From the NCBI GenBank assembly GCA_031259935.1, contig JAIRKV010000281.1, forward strand, positions 1 to 6,158: a stretch of DNA of 6,158 nucleotides. The letters are read 5' to 3'. The translations under genes were made by a program, and so were the position numbers. The notes under the pieces were generated by a model, which was not told the DNA's origin, made no database searches, and was given only the letters and a program-made list of their open reading frames with translations. The stretch is from Prevotellaceae bacterium. Lineage in GTDB: Bacteria; Bacteroidota; Bacteroidia; Bacteroidales; UBA932. This document shows, in pieces, positions 1-5,492 of this stretch; the first letter of the stretch is position 1; every line of letters starts with the position of its first letter.

Positions 1-4
1 TAAA

Positions 5-721
5 ATGAGCAGTAAAAATTTTTCGTTCAAACAGTTTGTTATCAACCATGACAAATCGGCAATGAAAGTTGGTGTAGATGGCGTTATGCTTGGCGCATGG
101 ACAGATGTTACAAATGCAGCGAATATTCTTGATATAGGCACAGGTACGGGCTTGATTGCAATAATGCTGGCACAGCGAAATTCTGCTGCAAATATCGATG
201 CTGTTGAAATTGAACCGCAATCATACAGACAAGCTGTAGAAAATGTAAACAACTGCAAGTGGAAAAATCGCATAAACGTGATTCACAAAAGATTTCAAAC
301 TTTTGTCGAGGCAACTCACAAACGATACGATTTGATTGTTTCCAATCCTCCTTATTTCATCGCATCGCTGCAATCGCCTGAAATACAGCGCACTGTTGCA
401 CGACATTCTTTGTCGCTAACTCAAGATGACCTGCTAACCGGAATTAATAAAATACTGACCGATACAGGAAAATTTGCCGCAATTTTTCCTTATATTGAGG
501 CTAATATTTTCATTGCGAAAGCTGCCGTGCAAAAGATTTTTTGCAATAAAAAAACGAATATAAAGCCAAGTCCGGAAAAACCGGTAAAGCGCATTATGCT
601 TGAGTTTTCACGCATAAAACGAAATCTTATGGAAAATACAATTTGCATAGAAACATCTAAAAGACATGATTACACCGCCGAATATAAAATGCTTACAAAA
701 GATTTTTATATTAAATTTTAA
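5..721 (+). CDS. trmN6: tRNA1(Val) (adenine(37)-N6)-methyltransferase, TrmN6/YfiC family
   Basis: This 238-aa protein is a class I SAM-dependent methyltransferase expected to act in the cytoplasm, methylating N6 of A37 next to the anticodon of tRNA1(Val). The N-terminal signature is typical of the YfiC family: FKQF at residues 8-11, then a conserved His and an MKVGVDGVMLGAW stretch at about 20-32. SAM motif I is ILDIGTGTGL at 41-50. The acidic ribose-binding position lies in VEIE at 67-70. The catalytic N6-adenine motif NPPY is at 114-117, followed by RHSLSLTQDDLL at about 133-144, also family-typical. The length is close to that of the E. coli enzyme (about 245 aa), so the gene appears intact. 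The ATG at 5 is the only start visible because the window begins four bases upstream; a promoter cannot be assessed. It converges on the 472-aa PspC gene. The family call is firm; the exact tRNA target is taken from the family and not visible here. Confidence 0.93.
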   Translation: MSSKNFSFKQFVINHDKSAMKVGVDGVMLGAWTDVTNAANILDIGTGTGLIAIMLAQRNSAANIDAVEIEPQSYRQAVENVNNCKWKNRINVIHKRFQTFVEATHKRYDLIVSNPPYFIASLQSPEIQRTVARHSLSLTQDDLLTGINKILTDTGKFAAIFPYIEANIFIAKAAVQKIFCNKKTNIKPSPEKPVKRIMLEFSRIKRNLMENTICIETSKRHDYTAEYKMLTKDFYIKF

Positions 722-729
722 AATAATCC

Positions 730-772
730 GGCTTACAGTTCAAAATTAAAGACAGACTTTCAACTGTAAACC
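730..772. terminator. Hairpin between convergent genes, candidate terminator
   Basis: Arms 730-744 and 758-772 pair over 15 positions with two mismatches around a 13-nt loop. The core is TTACAGTT (733-740) against AACTGTAA (762-769). In the minus-strand transcript the C732/A770 mismatch becomes a G-U wobble, and the stem is followed by a U-containing run (GGATTATTTT). The hairpin is therefore better suited to end the padR/pspC operon than to end trmN6, whose transcript has no U-tract after the stem. It occupies most of the 71-bp gap between the two stop codons. No folding energy was computed. Confidence 0.55.
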
Positions 773-792
773 AAATATATGAATCAAACAAA

Positions 793-2211
793 TCAATACA
801 TATTCACAAGTATGGAATCGGGAAGATAAATAAAAATATCAATCATTTCGGACGACCATTTATTGTATTTGTTAAATTCCTCAGGCGCAAGCATTATCGT
901 AGCAGAATCGCTCATAATGTATCCGTTGGAAATGTTTTGAGCCTTTAACTTTGCTTCGTGACGAGTTGATGCATTTGCCGATTTCACAATCTTAATATAA
1001 TTTTCGGAAATGCTGTCAACAGGAACAATATGAATATTCGGGCAAATATATAATGATTCATTTGCAGGATTTTCATATAAAAGTGAATTGTTCCAATCAA
1101 AAAAAGCGACTTCGTAAGGTTTGATGCTGTCGGGAATTTTGATATTCAGTGTTTTTATATTGTCGAAATTTACATCTTTTTGAATTTCTACTACCGTTTC
1201 GTTATATCGATAAAGTTTTGCGGTTGATACTGCGCTTCCACCGATAAATATTGCTGTAATTATCCAGACAATCATTAAAATAATCATTGCCGGTTTGTCC
1301 TTGATTTTGAATCTCATTAATACTTTTATCGACAAATAAATCAATATGCAAACAGGAATAAATATTATGATTGCTATTGCCAGTTTTATAATCCATGTAT
1401 TAACTTCGCCGATATAAATATAATCGAGAAGCGAAATCATATTTGTACCGCCAAACAACGAGCCGCCGAAAAAACCTGCAATTCCTGTTATAAGTAACAG
1501 AGTACAAATTATTCCGACTATCGACAGGCTTATTGCTACGCATATTTGTATTGCGAATCTGAAAAGTTTTTTTACGAAATTTCCAATGCCGTTATTGCTC
1601 GACCGTAACTTGTTACCGTTTTTTCGAGCCGAAGTGTAACCGTGCATTTCGAGATTTTGTCGTGGAGTTTTTGTGCGCGGCATCACAATCCATAAAACTA
1701 TGTAAATGAACAGCACAAAAGGCATTCCGAAAATAAATCTGTTTGAAAACCAGAAATGCATTCCATCCAGTTTTATTGATATTACCATAAAAACTATAAA
1801 CACTACGCGAATCCATGTTGCATCCAAATTCAAATAATGTCCTATTCCGCTGCAAACGCCGGCTACGACTTTGTTTTCGGTGTCGCGATACAGACGTTTT
1901 TTTACAGAATTGTTTACATTTTCAAAATGTTTTTTGAATTTCTCCGACGCATCTGCCTTATCATCAATGTCGTTAGGATTTCCTATGATGTTGATAATTT
2001 CGTCAATATCGTTGAGATTGACTGCATGGTCTGCAGATTTTATGCGCAGCGAAAGCAAATCGGCAATGCGGGCTTCAATATCTTCGATGATTTCGGTATC
2101 ATCGGCAAAGTGTGATTGCAATTCGCTTATATAAGATTTGAGTTGTTGATATGCATTCTCGTCGAGATTAAATGCAATGCCGTTCAGGCTTACTTGTACA
2201 GTTGTTTTCAT
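793..2211 (-). CDS. PspC domain-containing multi-pass membrane protein, large paralog
   Basis: This 472-aa protein is the last gene of the padR/pspC operon. Residues 1-100 form a soluble acidic domain, which starts with a short beta-like segment (MKTTVQVSLNGIAFNLDENAY) and resembles the N-terminus of the 204-aa paralog encoded upstream. The PspC core starts near residue 107 (RLYRDTENKVVAGVCSGIGHYLNLD) and ends near 178 (IVLWIVMP). Compared with the paralog, about 15-20 residues (around 146-165) are inserted between its two hydrophobic segments. Further hydrophobic segments lie at about 215-247, 272-298 and 306-331. Residues 332-472 are a hydrophilic, beta-rich tail, probably on the far side of the membrane if there are five segments and the N-terminus is cytoplasmic. 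PspC proteins are inner-membrane partners in the phage-shock envelope-stress response; a similar role is inferred here. The protein ends soon after IYLPDSILVNMY and may be shorter than related proteins. The start is an ATG 26 bp after padR, with an A-rich leader and no Shine-Dalgarno. Confidence 0.88.
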   Translation of the reverse strand: MKTTVQVSLNGIAFNLDENAYQQLKSYISELQSHFADDTEIIEDIEARIADLLSLRIKSADHAVNLNDIDEIINIIGNPNDIDDKADASEKFKKHFENVNNSVKKRLYRDTENKVVAGVCSGIGHYLNLDATWIRVVFIVFMVISIKLDGMHFWFSNRFIFGMPFVLFIYIVLWIVMPRTKTPRQNLEMHGYTSARKNGNKLRSSNNGIGNFVKKLFRFAIQICVAISLSIVGIICTLLLITGIAGFFGGSLFGGTNMISLLDYIYIGEVNTWIIKLAIAIIIFIPVCILIYLSIKVLMRFKIKDKPAMIILMIVWIITAIFIGGSAVSTAKLYRYNETVVEIQKDVNFDNIKTLNIKIPDSIKPYEVAFFDWNNSLLYENPANESLYICPNIHIVPVDSISENYIKIVKSANASTRHEAKLKAQNISNGYIMSDSATIMLAPEEFNKYNKWSSEMIDIFIYLPDSILVNMY

Positions 2212-2237
2212 TATTTTTTAAAACTTAAAATTTATAA

Positions 2238-2636
2238 TTATATCTTGTCACAATGTATTTTTACGTTGTTGAAATAATTGCCGCTTGTTTTTATTTTTTT
2301 GATTGTTTCAACAATCTCATTCCAAACATTATCAAGTTCCTGCAAGGTTAATTTTCCTTTTTCGGTGAGCGAATAATATTTTCGCGGCGGACCTTGTTTG
2401 GATTCTTCCCATCTGTATTTCAACAATCCCTGATTTTTTTGTCGTGTAAGAAGCGGATACAAAGTTCCTTCTACTACAATCATTTCAGCATCTTTCAATT
2501 CCGATATCATTGACGAAGCATAGGCTTCGCCGTTTCGTTCAAGTATGCTCAAAATACAGTATTCCAAAATGCCTTTGCGCATTTGCGATTTCAGATTATC
2601 TGAATTTATCGTTATGTTGTCATATAATATTTTCAT
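2238..2636 (-). CDS. PadR family transcriptional regulator
   Basis: This 132-aa protein is a winged helix-turn-helix repressor of the PadR family, acting as a dimer on operator DNA in the cytoplasm. Recognition rests on the N-terminal run LKSQMRKGILEYCILSILE (15-33), the EAYASSMISELKDA helix (37-50), and the highly conserved recognition-helix and wing region VVEGTLYPLLTRQKNQGLLKYRWEES (54-79), followed by GPPRKYYSLTEKG (82-94). The C-terminal dimerisation helix runs from about 95 to 116 and is followed by a short tail (117-132) with no recognisable motif. The ATG lies 11 bp after the stop of the 204-aa pspC gene, so co-transcription is very likely. It sits between two PspC-domain genes. In Bacteroidota this type of PadR commonly accompanies pspC-like membrane genes, and here it probably represses its own operon through the dyads upstream of 3262. 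The inducing ligand or signal is unknown. Confidence 0.93.
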   Translation of the reverse strand: MKILYDNITINSDNLKSQMRKGILEYCILSILERNGEAYASSMISELKDAEMIVVEGTLYPLLTRQKNQGLLKYRWEESKQGPPRKYYSLTEKGKLTLQELDNVWNEIVETIKKIKTSGNYFNNVKIHCDKI

Positions 2637-2647
2637 ATTTTTATTTT

Positions 2648-3262
2648 TTATTTTCGTTTACTCGAATCTGTCGCAGGATATTTTTTTATGTTTTCGGATG
2701 TTATCGGCAAACCGCGCAATTCAAGTTTTTGAACCGACGATAATGCTTCGGGCGTTACTATCCACAGGATGATGTATATTATTACCGCAAAGCCTGTGAA
2801 AATAAGTATCAAAGCAACAAATCGCACAATTGTTACATCAAAGTCAAAATATTCGGCAATCCCCGAGCAAATGCCCGCTATTTTTTTGCCATCAGGATCG
2901 CGATAAAAACGTTGATGTTTTTTGCGGAATCTGTCGAATTTGTCTTCGATTTCATTCATCGCTTTCGAAAATGAATTATTATCATGTTGTTTGCCGTCGC
3001 TCTCGACGGTTTTTTTTTCGGGTTTCCCCAAAACAGAAATTGCCCGATTCACCAACTTTTCATTAACAACTCTGTCGGTTGTTTTTATTGTTTCCTGAAA
3101 AATTTCGGCAATTCGCATTTCCACATCCTCCATTATTTCTTTGGCATCGCTTTTTTCAAGACTTGCTTCAAAATCGTCCAAATAATCTTTGAGTATTTCG
3201 TAAGCATCTGTTTCGATTATAAAACAAATACCACCAACGTTTACAGAAATCACTTTTTTCAT
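2648..3262 (-). CDS. PspC domain-containing protein, small paralog
   Basis: This 204-aa protein is the first gene of the operon. Residues 1-60 form a soluble domain (MKKVISVNVGGICFIIETDAY, then an acidic helix with EDVEMRIAEIF at 45-55) that is shared with the 472-aa paralog. A hydrophilic linker at about 80-115 is rich in charged residues. The PspC domain spans about 117-173: RFYRDPDGKKIAGICSGIAEYFDFD, then hydrophobic residues at about 144-170 ending in ILWIVTPEA. A 30-residue polar, basic tail follows. PspC-domain proteins are inner-membrane components of phage-shock-like envelope-stress systems. No pspA or pspF homologue is present in the window, so the role is inferred from the domain and from the PadR neighbour. 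The ATG at 3262 sits about 23 nt downstream of the expected transcription start of a good TAnnTTTG promoter, which supports this start. There is no Shine-Dalgarno; the leader is A/T-rich. Confidence 0.9.
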   Translation of the reverse strand: MKKVISVNVGGICFIIETDAYEILKDYLDDFEASLEKSDAKEIMEDVEMRIAEIFQETIKTTDRVVNEKLVNRAISVLGKPEKKTVESDGKQHDNNSFSKAMNEIEDKFDRFRKKHQRFYRDPDGKKIAGICSGIAEYFDFDVTIVRFVALILIFTGFAVIIYIILWIVTPEALSSVQKLELRGLPITSENIKKYPATDSSKRK

Positions 3263-3291
3263 TTTTATTGTCTTTAATTAATTTTTTGATG

Positions 3292-3326
3292 CAAAGATAT
3301 ATCTTTTAGTTACTATGCATAGCAAA
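3292..3326 (-). promoter_or_regulatory. Promoter of the pspC-padR-pspC operon
   Basis: Read on the minus strand, TATCTTTG (3299 down to 3292) matches the Bacteroidota -7 consensus TAnnTTTG exactly. A TTTG that can serve as the -33 element lies at 3326-3323, with a 23-bp spacer at the long end of the known range. Transcription would start near 3285, giving a leader of about 23 nt before the ATG at 3262. Confidence 0.7.
3293..3306. promoter_or_regulatory. Perfect 14-bp palindrome overlapping the -7 box
   Basis: AAAGATATATCTTT is a perfect palindrome covering most of the minus-strand -7 element at 3292-3299. Because of the symmetry, the plus strand also reads TATCTTTT at 3300-3307, one base short of the -7 consensus. 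It could be a second operator half, or a by-product of the A/T-rich -7 sequence. Confidence 0.35.
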
Positions 3327-3329
3327 GTA
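3311..3329. promoter_or_regulatory. Candidate PadR operator over the -33 region
   Basis: TACTATGCATAGCAAAGTA is an inverted repeat of two 8-bp half-sites separated by 3 bp (TACTATGC against GCAAAGTA, one mismatch). It also contains the perfect 10-bp palindrome CTATGCATAG (3313-3322). It overlaps the -33 element of the operon that encodes the PadR protein, where a dimeric repressor would block RNA polymerase. Assigning it to PadR is an inference from position and symmetry. Confidence 0.5.
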
Positions 3330-3566
3330 GTCAATATTTTTTGTTAAATAATATTAATATTATATAATAGATTGGTTTTCAATACTTAACACCATTGAAA
3401 AAATTGGACTGTTTTATGACTTTTAACTGAACAGATGACAAAAATTCGAATAAATTGAAACAGATAAGGCTCATATTTTCGATATTAAATCTGATTTCAA
3501 CGTATTTCCAAATAAAACCAATATAATATATTTGTAATAAAGCAGTTATATGGATAATCTGCGATT

Positions 3567-3601
3567 TTTGCCGTTCAATAAAAAAATATTTTATACATTT
3601 G
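3567..3601 (+). promoter_or_regulatory. Promoter of the UbiD-family decarboxylase gene
   Basis: TACATTTG at 3594-3601 matches TAnnTTTG exactly, and TTTG at 3567-3570 lies 23 bp upstream as a -33 candidate, the same spacing as in the divergent pspC promoter. Transcription would begin near 3608, about 27 nt before the ATG at 3635. An alternative -7 match, TATATTTG at 3527-3534, has no convincing -33 partner. Confidence 0.6.
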
Positions 3602-3634
3602 ACGGCTAATAATTTATATGTAAAAAATAATTGT

Positions 3635-5413
3635 ATGATTTTATCCGATTTTATAAAATTACTTGAAAGCAAAAACGAACTCGTTCGCATTAAAGAATTT
3701 ATTGATCCTGTTCTCGAAATTGCCGAAATAACCGACAGGTTTTCCAAAAGCAAAAACGGAGGTAAAGCTCTGCTTTTTGAAAATACGGGAACAGAATTTT
3801 CGGTATTGACAAATGCTTTCGGCTCGAATCCGAGAATGTGCCATGCGCTTGGCGTGAGCAACATAAACGAAATTCCCAACGAAATAAATAAGATTTTTTC
3901 ATTCATTACAAGTCCTAAAACAAATTTTTGGGATAAAATTTACGCACTGCCGAAATTAAAACAGATTTCCAATTGGATGCCAAAATACAAATCGGGGAAA
4001 GGAAAATGTCAGGATGTAATAATGCAATCTCCCGATTTAAACTGCTTGCCTGTATTGAAATGCTATCCGTTTGATGGCGGCAGATTTATAACATTGCCAA
4101 TGGTTCATACCGTAAATCCCAAAACAAATATTCGCAATGTTGGAATGTACAGAATGCAAATTTTTGATGAAAAAACAACAGGAATGCACTGGCACAAACA
4201 CAAAACGGGAGCCGCACATTTCGAAATATATAAACAGCAAAACAAAATAATGCCTGTTGCTGTTACGCTCGGAGGCGATACAATTTATACTTACGCCGCA
4301 ACGACGCCGCTTCCTGATGGCGTGGATGAATATCTTTTTGCAGGATTTTTACGCAAAAAAAGCGTTGAACTGGTAAAATGTATAACACAGCCGCTGCATA
4401 TTCCTGCGGATGTAGATTTTGTAATCGAAGGTTACATCGATCCGCAAGAATCTTTATGCATGGAAGGACCTTTTGGCGACCATACGGGATTTTATTCGCT
4501 CGAAGATTTGTTTCCGAAATTTCATGTAACCTGCATAACGCATAAAAAAAATGCAATTTATCCTGCAACCGTTACAGGAATTCCGCCGCAGGAAGATGCC
4601 TGCATGGCAAAAGCGACCGAACGTATTTTTATCGAACCTGTTCGTTTGCTGGTTTTACCCGAAATTGAAGATATGAACATGCCTGTCGAAGGCGTTTTTC
4701 ATAATATTGCGATTGTGAAAATAAAGAAAACTTATGCCGGACAAGCCATAAAAACGGCAAATGCCTTGTGGGGCGCAGGGCAAATGATGTTCAACAAAAT
4801 CATGATTGTCGTAAACGGCGATGTTGACATCAATAATTATTCGGAACTGATAGAAAAAATCAATGAAAATATCAATATCGACAGCGATGTTTATTTCACA
4901 AAAGGACCGCTTGATATTCTCGACCATGCAGCGCAGTCATTGGGATTTGGCGGAAAAATATGTATTGATGCAACCGAAAAATATGCTGAAGAAAAACCGC
5001 ATGAAAATAAATCGATAAATAAAAAACCGTATGAATTTATCAATAAAAATAAATTTGATAAAAATAATATTAATGCAAAAATAACAATAGTTTTGGATGA
5101 TTTTGTCGATACAAATAACCTTGGACAAGCCGTATGGTTGCTTGGAAACAATATTGATGCAATGCGCGACTGCCTGATAATCGACAGCGCTCTTGTTGCA
5201 GATGCATGTATGAAGCACAAAAATTATGAAACAATATTCGAAAATCAAGACTTCGTTTTCAATCGCCGCTGTCCGAATATTGCATGTTCTTCTGTTGAAA
5301 CTGTGAAAAATATTGATGAAAAATGGGAAAAATTAAATGCGGGCGAATTTATACCATCTCCATCCGAAAATGTTAAAAATCTTATACTTTCTCAATCGGC
5401 AGAATTTATATAA
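3635..5413 (+). CDS. ubiD: UbiD family decarboxylase, probably menaquinone biosynthesis
   Basis: This 592-aa cytoplasmic enzyme is predicted to use prenylated FMN to decarboxylate an aromatic acid, most likely a naphthoate precursor of menaquinone. Numbered from this ATG, the family residues are all present: Asn168 and Arg173 in NVGMYR, His189 in HWHKHKTGAAH, Glu232 in DEYLFAG, and Glu277 and Asp282 in EGPFGDHTGFY. The first four cover the cofactor and metal site; Arg173, Glu277 and Asp282 form the catalytic E-R-D set, with Asp as in E. coli UbiD. GKALLFENTGT (about 43-53) and IPPQEDACMAKATE (316-329) are also family-typical. A Lys/Asn-rich stretch at about 449-481 looks like a loop. The end has FIPSPSENV, as in relatives. 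An upstream in-frame TTG at 3599 would add 12 residues but falls inside the -7 promoter box, so the ATG at 3635 is preferred. The cofactor-making UbiX partner is not in the window. Substrate is inferred; the family is certain. Confidence 0.92.
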   Translation: MILSDFIKLLESKNELVRIKEFIDPVLEIAEITDRFSKSKNGGKALLFENTGTEFSVLTNAFGSNPRMCHALGVSNINEIPNEINKIFSFITSPKTNFWDKIYALPKLKQISNWMPKYKSGKGKCQDVIMQSPDLNCLPVLKCYPFDGGRFITLPMVHTVNPKTNIRNVGMYRMQIFDEKTTGMHWHKHKTGAAHFEIYKQQNKIMPVAVTLGGDTIYTYAATTPLPDGVDEYLFAGFLRKKSVELVKCITQPLHIPADVDFVIEGYIDPQESLCMEGPFGDHTGFYSLEDLFPKFHVTCITHKKNAIYPATVTGIPPQEDACMAKATERIFIEPVRLLVLPEIEDMNMPVEGVFHNIAIVKIKKTYAGQAIKTANALWGAGQMMFNKIMIVVNGDVDINNYSELIEKINENINIDSDVYFTKGPLDILDHAAQSLGFGGKICIDATEKYAEEKPHENKSINKKPYEFINKNKFDKNNINAKITIVLDDFVDTNNLGQAVWLLGNNIDAMRDCLIIDSALVADACMKHKNYETIFENQDFVFNRRCPNIACSSVETVKNIDEKWEKLNAGEFIPSPSENVKNLILSQSAEFI

Positions 5414-5438
5414 CTAAAAAAAATATTATAAAAACATA

Positions 5439-5451
5439 ATTACATTGTGAT
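5439..5451. promoter_or_regulatory. Upstream operator candidate, imperfect 13-bp palindrome
   Basis: ATTACATTGTGAT has 6-1-6 symmetry with one mismatch. It directly abuts the perfect palindrome at 5452-5464, so TTACATTGT recurs at 13-bp spacing (5440-5448 and 5453-5461). It contains the TTG (5445-5447) that serves as the -33 candidate of the exporter promoter. Confidence 0.45.
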
Positions 5452-5476
5452 TTTACATTGTAAATTTATATCTTTG
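5445..5476 (+). promoter_or_regulatory. Promoter of the LysE-family exporter gene
   Basis: TATCTTTG at 5469-5476 is an exact TAnnTTTG match, with TTG at 5445-5447 placed 21 bp upstream. Transcription would start near 5483, only about 10 nt before the ATG at 5493, so the leader is very short and no Shine-Dalgarno is visible. The promoter indicates that the exporter is transcribed separately from the decarboxylase gene, which ends at 5413. Confidence 0.7.
5452..5464. promoter_or_regulatory. Downstream operator candidate, perfect 13-bp palindrome
   Basis: TTTACATTGTAAA is a perfect 6-1-6 palindrome in the spacer between the -33 and -7 elements of the LysE-family gene. A repressor bound here would occlude RNA polymerase. 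The TACA/TGTA half-sites recall those of some winged-helix repressors (BlaI/CopY type), but the spacing differs and the regulator cannot be named. Confidence 0.5.
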
Positions 5477-5492
5477 CACACAGATTTGAACA

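Larger units (their letters stand above)
3263..3634. other. Divergent intergenic region, A/T-rich, no gene recognised
   Basis: This 372-bp spacer separates the pspC-padR operon from the ubiD-family gene. Its left edge holds the operon promoter and dyads, and its right edge the promoter of the decarboxylase. The middle (about 3335-3560) has no open frame with recognisable protein sequence on either strand and no tRNA-like structure that I can see. It contains a 16-bp all-A/T palindrome at 3348-3363, a hairpin with 8-bp arms (3376-3383 and 3394-3401, 10-nt loop), and an isolated TATATTTG at 3527-3534 that matches the -7 consensus but lacks a good -33 element. Confidence 0.6.

Noticed and set aside
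1837..2134. Plus-strand open frames of about 90 codons opposite the large PspC gene
   Set aside because: They are the reverse complement of the conserved PspC core and have no independent evidence of coding.
3348..3363. A 16-bp perfect palindrome of only A and T
   Set aside because: Alternating A/T sequence in an A/T-rich spacer forms such palindromes easily, and it is not placed at either promoter, so I do not call it an operator.
3527..3534. TATATTTG as the main promoter of the decarboxylase gene
   Set aside because: It matches the -7 consensus, but I find no TTG at the right distance upstream. The site at 3594-3601 has a -33 partner and lies closer to the start codon.
3379..3906. A 175-codon open frame on the minus strand spanning the start of the decarboxylase gene and the spacer
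   Set aside because: It begins inside the decarboxylase gene on the opposite strand, its protein has no recognisable domain, and it crosses the decarboxylase promoter. It is best explained as a chance antisense frame.
4891..5248. Two overlapping minus-strand open frames of about 100 codons within the decarboxylase gene
   Set aside because: They are antisense shadows of a well-supported coding region with conserved catalytic motifs, and have no start context or recognisable domain.
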